DNA from: Paracoccaceae bacterium
Lineage (GTDB): Bacteria > Pseudomonadota > Alphaproteobacteria > Rhodobacterales > Rhodobacteraceae
Assembly (NCBI GenBank): GCA_022763485.1
Contig: JALEGX010000145.1
Coordinates: forward strand, 1-64,000
Reading direction: 5' to 3'
Length of the DNA stretch: 64,000 bases
This document shows, piece after piece, positions 19,840 to 27,798 of the stretch. The notes under the pieces were generated by a model. That model worked only from the letters and a program-made list of their open reading frames with translations. It was not told the DNA's origin and searched no databases. Made by a program: the position numbers and the translations under genes. Position 1 is the stretch's first letter; the number at the start of each line of letters is the position of its first letter.

Positions 19840-20631
19840 ATGCAAATCGCGGATTTTGGCGATGTCAGGCTGCATTACCGGGTAGACGGCCCCGCTGACG
19901 GCCCCGCCGTCGTCTTCGCAAACTCCCTTGGAACGGACCTGCGTCTGTGGGACCCGCTGCTGCCGCATCTCCCCAAGGGACTGCGGATCATCCGCTATGA
20001 CAAGCGCGGGCATGGCCTGTCCTCCTGCCCGCCAGCGCCCTATTCGATGGGGGCCCTGATCCGCGACACAGAGCGCTTGCTGGACCTGCTGGAGGTGCGC
20101 GACTGTGTGTTTGTCGGCTTGTCCATCGGCGGGATGATTGCGCAGGGGCTGGCTGTGAAGCGCCTGGACATGGTGCGCGCGCTGGTGCTGTCCAACACCG
20201 CTGCCAAGATCGGCACGGCGCAGATGTGGAAGGACCGGATCGACATCGTGAAAAGCAGGGGCATCGAAGGCCTGGCAGATCCGACTATGGAGCGTTGGTT
20301 CTCAAAAGCTTTCCGCCAGAGCCCGGAACTGGAGCTCTGGAGAAACATGTTGGTCCGCCAACCGCAGGACGGGTATGCCGGGTGCAGCGCAGCGATTGCC
20401 GGGACAGATTTCATGACGCCCACCAGCGGCCTGCGCCTGCCGACGCTGGGGATTGCGGGCGACGCCGACGGCTCCACGCCGCCCGATCTGGTGCGGGAAA
20501 CCGTGGACCTGATCCCCGGATCCCGGTTCCAGCTGATCCGCAAGGCCGGGCACCTGCCCTGTGTCGAACAGCCCGAAACCTATGCCCGTCTGCTGACCGA
20601 GTTTCTGACCGAGGTCGGGCATCTTGGCTGA
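19840..20631 (+). CDS. pcaD: 3-oxoadipate enol-lactonase PcaD
   Basis: PcaD hydrolyses 3-oxoadipate enol-lactone in the beta-ketoadipate pathway of protocatechuate degradation. The 263-residue alpha/beta hydrolase has the oxyanion segment FANSLGTDLRLWDPLL, the nucleophile elbow GLSIGGMIAQGLA with its catalytic Ser, and a C-terminal His in KAGHLPCVEQP. It overlaps the next gene by 8 bases, and pcaB follows, which supports the pathway call. Related lactonases of other pathways share the motifs. Confidence 0.88.
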   Translation: MQIADFGDVRLHYRVDGPADGPAVVFANSLGTDLRLWDPLLPHLPKGLRIIRYDKRGHGLSSCPPAPYSMGALIRDTERLLDLLEVRDCVFVGLSIGGMIAQGLAVKRLDMVRALVLSNTAAKIGTAQMWKDRIDIVKSRGIEGLADPTMERWFSKAFRQSPELELWRNMLVRQPQDGYAGCSAAIAGTDFMTPTSGLRLPTLGIAGDADGSTPPDLVRETVDLIPGSRFQLIRKAGHLPCVEQPETYARLLTEFLTEVGHLG

Positions 20632-21337
20632 GTTTCTGCTGATCCACGGATCCTGCCACGGCGCGTGGTGCTGGCGCGATCTGATCCCCGCGCTCCGGGA
20701 TCTGGGCCACCACGCCCGCGCCATCGACCTGCCCGGCAACGGGCTGGACGCCACGCCGCTGGCAGAGGTCACGCTGGAGCGCACCGTGGACCGGATCTGC
20801 GAGGCGGTGACCCCGGACAGCATCGTGATGGGCCATTCCTGGGGCGGCACGCCGATCACCGCGGCTGCCGAACGCAATGCCGATGCGTTGCGCGGGCTGA
20901 TTTATCTCTGCGCCTATGTTCCACTGCCCGGTCACTCGATGATTGACATGCGCAAGCGCGCCAAGCGGCAACTGCTGGTCGAAGCCATTGACAAAAGCCC
21001 CGATGGGCTGAGCTACAGTGTGCGCGACAGCGAAATCCAGCGCCTCTTCTACCACGATTGTTCGGATGAGGTGGTGCGCTTCGCCAAGGCGCATTTGCGG
21101 CCGCAGGCGATTGCCCCGCAGGATACCCCGGTTCATCTGACAGATGAGTTTGACAAGGTCCCCAAGGCCTATATCCGCTGCATGGATGACCGCACGATCC
21201 CCCCGGAATACCAGGTGGAAATGACGCGGGACTGGCCGGATTGCCAGGTTCATGAGCTGGCAACCTCGCATTCTCCCTTCTTCTCTGCGCCACAGGAACT
21301 GGCAGCACTGATGAGCCAAATTGCAAAGGACATGTAA
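20624..21337 (+). CDS. Alpha/beta hydrolase inserted between pcaD and pcaB
   Basis: This 237-residue alpha/beta hydrolase opens with LLIHGSCHGAWCWRDLIPAL, as in the plant salicylate methylesterase/hydroxynitrile-lyase family. It has the nucleophile motif GHSWGG and a C-terminal His in LATSHSPFFSAPQ. The start appears to be TTG at 20624, overlapping the pcaD end by eight bases, and the stop TAA shares a base with the pcaB ATG. The tight coupling suggests a carboxylesterase acting on an aromatic ester that feeds the pca genes, which is inference. The true substrate is unknown. Confidence 0.82.
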   Translation: MAEFLLIHGSCHGAWCWRDLIPALRDLGHHARAIDLPGNGLDATPLAEVTLERTVDRICEAVTPDSIVMGHSWGGTPITAAAERNADALRGLIYLCAYVPLPGHSMIDMRKRAKRQLLVEAIDKSPDGLSYSVRDSEIQRLFYHDCSDEVVRFAKAHLRPQAIAPQDTPVHLTDEFDKVPKAYIRCMDDRTIPPEYQVEMTRDWPDCQVHELATSHSPFFSAPQELAALMSQIAKDM

Positions 21338-22665
21338 TGGCTGGATCCGTTTTCGACTCCGCACTTTTCGGGGATCTGTTTCCGACGGGTGAGGTTGGCA
21401 GACTGTTCACCGACACCGCCGAAGTGCGCGCCATGTTGCTGGTCGAAGGCACGCTGGCCAAGATCCAGGGACAGATGGGGCTGATCCCCGAGATCAGTGC
21501 CCAAGCTATCCACCGGGCCTCGCTGGAGCTGCAAATCGACCCCGCCGGGTTGCGCGCAGCGACGGGCGCCAACGGGGTCTCGGTTCCGGGGCTGGTCTCG
21601 GCCTTTCGGGACCTGATGCAGGCCCCCGAACATGCGCAATACGCCCATTGGGGCGCGACATCGCAGGACATCATCGACACGGCATTGATGCTGCGCCTTC
21701 GACAGGCGCTTTCGCTGATCGAAAAGGACCTGGCCGAAACGCTCAGTACCCTGGCGACGCTGGCCGAAACACACGCCGAAACCCCGATGGCGGCGCGGAC
21801 GTTCGGGCAATACGCCACCCCCACAAGCTTTGGCGCAGTTGTGGCCAGCTGGGGCCAGCCTCTGCTGACGCTGCTGCGGGAACTGCCGGACCTGCGGACC
21901 AACTGCCTTCTGGTCTCGCTCTCCGGGGCCGCCGGAACGGCCACTGCTCTGGGATCCGATGCGGCAGCGCTGCGCGCCAAACTGGCCGAGGGTCTGCGCC
22001 TGCAGGATCCGGGGCGGACCTGGCACACGGATCGGACCCCGGTTCTGAAGATCGCGGACTGGCTGACACGCCTGTGTCTTTCGCTTGCGAAGATCGGCGA
22101 AGACGCAATCCAAATGGCCCAGAGCGGTATCTCCGAGATGTCCCTGGGTGGGGTCGGCGCCTCTTCGACCATGCCCCAGAAGCAGAACCCCGTTGCCCCG
22201 TCCGCGCTGGTCGCCCTTGCAAACCAGGCGCACGGGCTCAACAGCATTCTGCAAGGGGCCAGTGTCCACCGCCATCAGCGGGACGGGGCCAGCTGGTTCA
22301 CCGAATGGATGACCCTGCCCCAGATCGTGCTGTCCGCGGCCAGTGCGAGCCGGATCGCAAACACGCTCAGCCAGACCCTGACACCGAAGGCTGACACCAT
22401 GCTGGACCCGGTTCAGGAAGGGCTTGGATTGATCCATGCCGAAGCGCTGAGCTTTGCTCTGGCCGCTCATATGCCCCGTCCCGACGCACAGGCCCGCGTC
22501 AAGACGCTCTGTGCCGAGGCCATGGCGACACAGACCCACCTGCGCGACCTGGTGACCGATCAACATCCCGAACTGGAGACCGCCACCCTGTTTCAGGCTG
22601 CGGAGCAATTGGGCACTGCCCCGACAGAGGCGCGGAGCTTCGCGCGACAGGTCCGGGCAATCTGA
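21337..22665 (+). CDS. pcaB: 3-carboxy-cis,cis-muconate cycloisomerase PcaB
   Basis: PcaB lactonises 3-carboxy-cis,cis-muconate in the protocatechuate branch of the beta-ketoadipate pathway. The 442-residue fumarase/aspartase-superfamily protein has the signature SSTMPQKQNPV and the family blocks HWGATSQDIIDTALMLRL and ARTFGQYATP. Start overlap (TAATG) with the upstream hydrolase indicates coupled translation. The pathway genes pcaC, pcaG, pcaH, pcaQ, pcaI, pcaJ and pcaF are not in the window. Confidence 0.93.
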   Translation: MAGSVFDSALFGDLFPTGEVGRLFTDTAEVRAMLLVEGTLAKIQGQMGLIPEISAQAIHRASLELQIDPAGLRAATGANGVSVPGLVSAFRDLMQAPEHAQYAHWGATSQDIIDTALMLRLRQALSLIEKDLAETLSTLATLAETHAETPMAARTFGQYATPTSFGAVVASWGQPLLTLLRELPDLRTNCLLVSLSGAAGTATALGSDAAALRAKLAEGLRLQDPGRTWHTDRTPVLKIADWLTRLCLSLAKIGEDAIQMAQSGISEMSLGGVGASSTMPQKQNPVAPSALVALANQAHGLNSILQGASVHRHQRDGASWFTEWMTLPQIVLSAASASRIANTLSQTLTPKADTMLDPVQEGLGLIHAEALSFALAAHMPRPDAQARVKTLCAEAMATQTHLRDLVTDQHPELETATLFQAAEQLGTAPTEARSFARQVRAI

Positions 22666-22697
22666 CACAGCTGACCAAGCGTAAAGCCTTGCCCTGC

Positions 22698-22724
22698 GCC
22701 GCGAAGCTGCCCTAGCTTTGCGGC
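22698..22724. terminator. Hairpin between pcaB and the efflux gene
   Basis: An 11-bp stem with one G-T pair (22698-22708 with 22714-22724, five-base loop) lies in the gap after pcaB. There is no T run. It could be a terminator or attenuator ahead of the MFS gene. Confidence 0.5.
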
Positions 22725-22747
22725 ACGTTCAGAGGACCGAGGTAACC

Positions 22748-23941
22748 GTGCGGCTGACTATTGTTTTCTTGTGGATGACCGTCATGCTCGACGCGCTCGG
22801 GATTGGCTTGGTCATGCCCATCATGCCGGACCTCATCCGCGACGTCGAAGGTGGGGACCTGTCCCAGGCCGCGATCTGGGGCGGCGTGCTTTCCACCGTC
22901 TTTGCGGTCATGCAGTTCCTGTTTTCACCGATGCTGGGCAGCCTGTCCGACCGGATCGGCCGGCGCCCCGTGATGCTGACCTCGCTTTTTGCGATGGCAC
23001 TTGTCTATCTTGGCATGGCCGTGGCGCACTCAATCTGGATCCTGCTGATCGGTCGAATTCTGAGCGGCATCACCGCCGCCACCCATTCAACCGCCAATGC
23101 CTATATCGCGGATATTTCCGCGCCCGAACACAAGGCGCGGAACTTTGGCCTGCTGGGGGCCGGGTTCGGGGTGGGCTTTGTTCTGGGCCCGCTGATCGGG
23201 GGTTTTCTGGGTGAATTTGGCCCGCGCGCGCCCTTCTATGTTGCCGCGCTTCTGGTTGGCCTGAACTTCCTGCTGGGTATCGTGGTGATGTCCGAAACGG
23301 TCACGGATGAGACCCGGCGCCCCTTCGATCTGCGTCGCGCCAATCCGCTTGGCGCATTCAAGCAGGTGTCCCGCCTGCCCGGCATCACGCCGCTGATGGT
23401 TGTCTACTTCATCTATTCGGTTGCGCTTTATGTCTATCCGGCGATCTGGGCCTATTTCACCCAACTGCGCTTTGACTGGAGCACCCAGATGGTGGGCCTG
23501 TCGCTGGCGCTCTTCGGGATCAGCATGGCCGCCGTACAGGGCGGGTTGATCGGGGTGCTGCTGCGCCGGTTCGGCGAACGCAAAACCGCGCTCTATGGGC
23601 AATTGTTCGATGCCGTGGCCTTTGCCGCAATCGCTTTTGTCACCAACAGCACCTTGGCGTTGATCCTGACGCCGATTGCCGCGCTGGGGGCCGTGGTCTC
23701 ACCTGCGTTGCAGGGGATGATGTCGCGCCGGGTGGCGGACGATGCACAAGGCGAATTGCAGGGGGTGCTGACTTCGGTTCATGCGCTGTCGATGATCTGT
23801 TCTCCGCTGATGATGGCGGCCGTTTTCGCCCTGTTCACCCGCGAGGGCGCGCCCGTGTTCTTCCCCGGTGCCCCGTTCCTGTTGTCGATGGTCCTGGTGC
23901 TGATCGGGTCGGTGCTGCTGGCCCGCACAAAACCCAGCTGA
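22748..23941 (+). CDS. TetA-type MFS drug efflux transporter
   Basis: This 397-residue membrane protein has twelve predicted transmembrane helices and is a proton-drug antiporter of the major facilitator superfamily. The opening [15 protein letters not shown] matches TetA-class transporters, motif A is [12 protein letters not shown] between helices 2 and 3, and motif C is [14 protein letters not shown] in helix 5. I chose GTG 22748 with GAGG upstream; a TTG at 22718 lies inside the preceding hairpin. No adjacent TetR repressor is present, so tetracycline specificity cannot be claimed. Confidence 0.87.
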   Translation: MRLTIVFLWMTVMLDALGIGLVMPIMPDLIRDVEGGDLSQAAIWGGVLSTVFAVMQFLFSPMLGSLSDRIGRRPVMLTSLFAMALVYLGMAVAHSIWILLIGRILSGITAATHSTANAYIADISAPEHKARNFGLLGAGFGVGFVLGPLIGGFLGEFGPRAPFYVAALLVGLNFLLGIVVMSETVTDETRRPFDLRRANPLGAFKQVSRLPGITPLMVVYFIYSVALYVYPAIWAYFTQLRFDWSTQMVGLSLALFGISMAAVQGGLIGVLLRRFGERKTALYGQLFDAVAFAAIAFVTNSTLALILTPIAALGAVVSPALQGMMSRRVADDAQGELQGVLTSVHALSMICSPLMMAAVFALFTREGAPVFFPGAPFLLSMVLVLIGSVLLARTKPS

Positions 23942-24053
23942 CGCAACGACACTTTACCGCCCCTGTTGTTGCGCACATTCGCGCTTGCAGGCCGTGGTGC
24001 CCTGCGTCACCCTTTCGTGAAGAACAAAAGACAGACTCAGGGAGAAACGGCCA

Positions 24054-25145
24054 ATGCAAACCATTAAGGCCGCAGTGTGCCATGAATTCGGGCAGCCGCT
24101 GGTAATCGAAGAGATCCAGCTGGCAGATCCACGCATGGGCGAAGTTGAAGTCACTCTGGACGCGGTGGCGATCTGCCATTCCGACATCTCCTATGCCGAA
24201 GGGGCGTGGGGCGGCCAGTTGCCCGCGGTCTATGGCCATGAGGCCGCAGGTGTGATCAGCGCGCTTGGCGAGGGTGTAAACGGGTTTGAAATCGGGGATT
24301 CCGTCGTCGTCACCCTGATCCGCAGCTGCGGCACCTGTCCCAGTTGCGCCAGCGGCAAGCCGACGATCTGTGAAACCCCCTATGACGAAGTGAACGGCCC
24401 GCTCAAGGACGCCAACGGCGGCCCCATCACCCAATCCATGGCCTGCGGCGCCTTTGCCGAAAAGGTCGTTGTGGACCAGCGTCAGATCGTGAAGATCCCG
24501 CCCGAGATGGGCAAGGACGCCGCCGCACTGGTGTCCTGCGGGGTGATCACCGGCGTGGGTGCTGCGGTGAATGCCGCACAGTTGCGCGCCGGGCAGGATG
24601 TCGTGGTGATCGGCGCAGGTGGCGTTGGCCTCAATGCCATCCAGGGCGCACGCATCGCCGGGGCCCGCCGGATCGTGGCCATCGACATGAGCGAAGAAAA
24701 GCTGGAAATCGCCAAGGAGTTCGGCGCAACCCACGGCGTTCTGGGGTCGGAGCCCAAGCCGTGGAAAGCCGTCTACAAAGCCTTGGGCGGGCGCGGAGCA
24801 GATGCGGTGCTGATCACCGTCGGCGCCATTCCTGCATATGATCTGGCCCCGCGCTATCTGGCGCGTGGCGGCAAGGCGGTCATGATCGGGATGCCCCATT
24901 CCGGAGCCTCGGCCAGCTACGAACCGGTTGTCATGGCGGCCATCGGTCAGGGGCTGATCGGGTCCAAGATGGGGGATGTTGTCATCCAGCGTGACATTCC
25001 CTGGATGATCGACCTCTACCAGCAGGGCCGCCTGAAGCTGGATGAGCTGATCTCGGGACGGTGGACGCTGGACCAGATCAACGACGCGATCGCAGACACC
25101 AAAACCGGCAGCGCAAAGCGCAACGTGATCATCTTCGACCGCTAG
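24054..25145 (+). CDS. Zinc-dependent alcohol dehydrogenase (MDR family)
   Basis: This 363-residue medium-chain dehydrogenase oxidises an alcohol, or reduces an aldehyde, with NAD(P). It has the catalytic zinc ligands in AICHSD and YGHEAAG and the structural zinc site formed by four cysteines in RSCGTCPSCASGKPTICE. The Rossmann motif GAGGVGLN is at about residue 184. Its sequence resembles class III-like dehydrogenases, but it lacks evidence for glutathione dependence. It ends 31 bases before the enolase-superfamily gene and may share its transcript. The substrate is unknown. Confidence 0.88.
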   Translation: MQTIKAAVCHEFGQPLVIEEIQLADPRMGEVEVTLDAVAICHSDISYAEGAWGGQLPAVYGHEAAGVISALGEGVNGFEIGDSVVVTLIRSCGTCPSCASGKPTICETPYDEVNGPLKDANGGPITQSMACGAFAEKVVVDQRQIVKIPPEMGKDAAALVSCGVITGVGAAVNAAQLRAGQDVVVIGAGGVGLNAIQGARIAGARRIVAIDMSEEKLEIAKEFGATHGVLGSEPKPWKAVYKALGGRGADAVLITVGAIPAYDLAPRYLARGGKAVMIGMPHSGASASYEPVVMAAIGQGLIGSKMGDVVIQRDIPWMIDLYQQGRLKLDELISGRWTLDQINDAIADTKTGSAKRNVIIFDR

Positions 25146-25176
25146 TCGGCCGGAAGCCTGTTCAGGGGACATTTTG

Positions 25177-26412
25177 ATGAAACTGCAAAACCTTGACATC
25201 ATCGTCACCGCGCCACCCGCGCCAGGATGGGGCGGGCGCTACTGGATCCTGGTGAAGGTCACGACCGATACCGGAATTGTCGGCTGGGGCGAATGTTACG
25301 CCTCAACCATCGGGCCGGAGGCCATGTGCCACGTCATCCGCGATGTGTTCGACCGCCATATGGAAGGTCAGAACCCCGAGGATATCGAGCTGATGTTCCG
25401 GCGGATCTACTCTTCCGGCTTTACGCAGCGCCCGGATCTGACCGTCATGGGGGCGTGGTCGGGCCTGGAAATCGCCTGTTGGGACATTTTGGGCAAGGAT
25501 CGAGAGCGCCCCGTTCACGCGCTGATCGGTGGCCGGATGAATGACCGGATACGTGCCTATACCTACCTCTACCCGCTGGCCCATCAGGACATGACAGAGT
25601 TCTGGACCTCGCCCAGCATGGCGGCGGACTGCGCGTCCGAGATGGTGCGCCGTGGCTATACGGCCGTCAAATTCGACCCGGCCGGTCCTTATACAATGCG
25701 CGGCGGCCACATGCCGGCAATGACCGACATCTCTCTGTCGGTCGCCTTCTGCAAGGCTATTCGCGACGCGGTGGGGGACAAGGCGGATCTGCTGTTCGGA
25801 ACCCACGGACAGTTCACCACCGCCGGAGCGATCCGGCTTGGGCAGGCGCTCGAACCCTATTCACCGCTCTGGTACGAAGAGCCCATTCCGCCGGACAACG
25901 CCACGGAGATGGCCAAGGTTGCCAACGCGGTTCGGATCCCTGTCGCAACGGGCGAACGGCTGACCACCAAGGCCGAGTTCATGGCCGTTCTGCAAACCGG
26001 GGCGGCCACGATCCTGCAACCGGCCCTGGGGCGTGCAGGCGGCATATGGGAGATGAAGAAGGTGGCGGCGCTGGCCGAAGCCTTCAACGCCCAGATGGCG
26101 CCGCATCTTTATGCCGGACCGATCGAATGGGCCGCCAACATCCATTTGGCCGCGTCCATCCCGAATATCCTGCTGGCCGAATCCATCGAAACCCCGTTCC
26201 ACGCGGCGCTGATCCGGAATTCCATCCAGGTCGAGGACGGCTTCATCCGCCCGCCGACCGCACCCGGACTTGGCATCGATGTGGACGAAGAACTGGCCCG
26301 CGCTCACCCGTTCGAGGGATCGGACCTGCATCTGAACATGCGTGACGAACCCTGCGACTATGCCAATGGCAATGCCTTTCAGGGCGGCGCTCCGACCCCG
26401 GCAGAGGCGTGA
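25177..26412 (+). CDS. Mandelate racemase/enolase-superfamily protein with altered active site
   Basis: This 411-residue protein is an MR-subgroup enolase-superfamily member, most like the galactonate/gluconate acid-sugar dehydratases. Lys165 (VKFDPAGP), Glu234 (YEEP), Glu260 (TGERL) and the general base His310 (APH) are present. The first metal ligand, normally Asp or Glu before x-H-G, is Gly208 in LLFGTHGQF. The Asp of the His-Asp dyad (usually QPDLGR) is Ala283 in QPALGR. It therefore belongs to a divergent subgroup or has an altered mechanism. ATG 25177 is chosen over an adjacent TTG. A strong hairpin follows. Substrate not assigned. Confidence 0.85.
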   Translation: MKLQNLDIIVTAPPAPGWGGRYWILVKVTTDTGIVGWGECYASTIGPEAMCHVIRDVFDRHMEGQNPEDIELMFRRIYSSGFTQRPDLTVMGAWSGLEIACWDILGKDRERPVHALIGGRMNDRIRAYTYLYPLAHQDMTEFWTSPSMAADCASEMVRRGYTAVKFDPAGPYTMRGGHMPAMTDISLSVAFCKAIRDAVGDKADLLFGTHGQFTTAGAIRLGQALEPYSPLWYEEPIPPDNATEMAKVANAVRIPVATGERLTTKAEFMAVLQTGAATILQPALGRAGGIWEMKKVAALAEAFNAQMAPHLYAGPIEWAANIHLAASIPNILLAESIETPFHAALIRNSIQVEDGFIRPPTAPGLGIDVDEELARAHPFEGSDLHLNMRDEPCDYANGNAFQGGAPTPAEA

Positions 26413-26420
26413 CAAGCTGC

Positions 26421-26449
26421 ACCACAAACCCGCCCTGCGGGTTTGTGGT
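26421..26449 (+). terminator. Terminator after the enolase-superfamily gene
   Basis: A perfect 13-bp stem (26421-26433 with 26437-26449) with a three-base loop lies eight bases past the stop. The T run is short, but the stem stability makes termination likely. Confidence 0.75.
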
Positions 26450-26506
26450 TCCGAATTTGCGGACCCTGCATCGGCATTTGCGACAAGGGGGTGACTTTAT
26501 CTATCA

Positions 26507-26539
26507 AATTCGGGCATTATGTCTCTTACGACCCGAATT
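26507..26539. promoter_or_regulatory. Inverted repeat upstream of the sqrR-like gene
   Basis: AATTCGGG (26507-26514) and its exact reverse complement CCCGAATT (26532-26539) flank 17 bases just before the AGGAA ribosome site of the ArsR-type regulator. The position suggests an autoregulatory operator covering the promoter or transcript start. No binding evidence is available. Confidence 0.45.
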
Positions 26540-26554
26540 CAGGAATAAGTGCTC

Positions 26555-26887
26555 GTGACTGTTCAACCGACTCAACCACTTGCTGCTGAGACCCCCACCG
26601 ATATGGCAAAAAGCGCGGCGGCCGCTGCTGCGTATCTGAAGACCCTCGCCCATGAGGGACGCCTGATGATCCTGTGCCATCTGGGAGAAGGGGAAAAATC
26701 GGTTGGCACGCTGGAACAATTGCTGGGCATCCGCCAGGCCGCCGTCAGCCAAATGCTGGCCCGCCTGCGCGATGAAGGGCTTGTCACCACCCGCCGCGAA
26801 GGCAAGACCATCTTCTATTCGCTGAGCGACACCAATACCGAACAGGTCATCGGCCTGCTCTATTCGCTGTTCTGCGGTCAGGAGTGA
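26555..26887 (+). CDS. sqrR: ArsR-family persulfide-responsive repressor (SqrR/BigR type)
   Basis: SqrR and BigR are winged-helix repressors that sense reactive sulfur species by forming a polysulfide bridge between two cysteines. With the start at GTG 26555 the 110-residue protein places its only two cysteines at Cys41 (in LMILCHL) and Cys107 (in LFCGQE), the positions reported for Rhodobacter capsulatus SqrR. The recognition helix is RQAAVSQMLARLR. A GTG two codons upstream has poor ribosome-site spacing. No sulfide:quinone reductase, rhodanese or persulfide dioxygenase gene is in the window, so it probably acts on distant targets. Confidence 0.85.
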   Translation: MTVQPTQPLAAETPTDMAKSAAAAAAYLKTLAHEGRLMILCHLGEGEKSVGTLEQLLGIRQAAVSQMLARLRDEGLVTTRREGKTIFYSLSDTNTEQVIGLLYSLFCGQE

Positions 26888-26914
26888 CGGGACACCCCTG
26901 ATCCCGGGATCGTC

Positions 26915-27763
26915 TTAGTCATCCATGCGCACGGCTTGCCGCTGACGGCCCAGACCTTCAATCTCCAGCTCCATCACATCGCCTGGACGCAGGAACACCG
27001 GTTCGGGTTTGATGCCCGCACCAACCCCCGGAGGCGTGCCGGTTGCGATCACATCGCCGGGGTGCAGGGTCATCATCTCGCTCAGATGAGCGATAATTTG
27101 CCGGATCGAGAAGATCATCTTGGAGGTATTGCCCGTCTGCCTGCGGGTGCCGTTCAAATCCAGATGCAGATCCAGGTTCTGAGGATCAGCCACCTCATCA
27201 CGTGTCACCAGCCAGGGGCCAACCGGTCCAAAGGTGTCACACGACTTGCCCTTGGTCCATTGACCCGTGCGGTTGTTCTGGAAGTCCCGCTCGGACACAT
27301 CATTGACGATGCAATAGCCCGCGACATGATCCAGCGCGTCCTCTTCGCTCACATATTTCGCGGCCTTGCCGATCACTACACCCAGCTCGACCTCCCAGTC
27401 CGATTGGACCGATCCACGCGGCAGCACCACATCATCATTGGGACCGACGATGGCAGAGTTTGCCTTCATGAACAGGATCGGGTGTGCGGGGAACTCCAGC
27501 CCCATCTCCTCGGCGTGGTCGGAGTAGTTCAGACCAATGCACATCAGCTTGCCGATATTGCCGACGCAAGGCAGCAGGCGCGGCGCTCCGGCGACCGGCG
27601 GCAGGGTTTCCGGATCCGTCTGGCGCAGCCTGTCCAGCCCCTCATCCGACAGCTGAGTGCCGGTGATATCCGGCACAACGCCCGACAGATCACGGATCTG
27701 ACCATCGCCATCCAAGATCCCCGGACGCACCTCTCCCTCATGCTCAAACCGCAGCAGTTTCAT
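26915..27763 (-). CDS. Fumarylacetoacetate hydrolase family protein
   Basis: FAH-family enzymes cleave or isomerise 2-keto acids such as fumarylpyruvate, 2-hydroxyheptadienedioate or 2,4-diketo-3-deoxy sugar acids. The 282-residue product has the N-terminal cap domain (1-70) and the catalytic domain with CIGLNYSDHAEEMG. The metal ligands are seen in DWEVELGVVIG and YCIVNDVSERDFQ, and the conserved TGTPPGVG loop is present. It follows the ABC-like gene by 35 bases on the same strand. The substrate cannot be decided. A link to the convergent acid-sugar-dehydratase-like gene at 25177 is possible but speculative. Confidence 0.87.
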   Translation of the reverse strand: MKLLRFEHEGEVRPGILDGDGQIRDLSGVVPDITGTQLSDEGLDRLRQTDPETLPPVAGAPRLLPCVGNIGKLMCIGLNYSDHAEEMGLEFPAHPILFMKANSAIVGPNDDVVLPRGSVQSDWEVELGVVIGKAAKYVSEEDALDHVAGYCIVNDVSERDFQNNRTGQWTKGKSCDTFGPVGPWLVTRDEVADPQNLDLHLDLNGTRRQTGNTSKMIFSIRQIIAHLSEMMTLHPGDVIATGTPPGVGAGIKPEPVFLRPGDVMELEIEGLGRQRQAVRMDD

Positions 27764-27798
27764 GCTCTTACCCCATCCGTGTCATGTGTAGATTTGCG

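Noticed and set aside
22718..22747. TTG 22718 as start of the efflux gene
   Set aside because: It lies inside a stable hairpin and lacks a ribosome site; GTG 22748 has GAGG at proper spacing.
25177..26412. Naming the enolase-superfamily protein galactonate dehydratase
   Set aside because: A metal ligand and the dyad Asp of that enzyme are not present, so only family membership is claimed.
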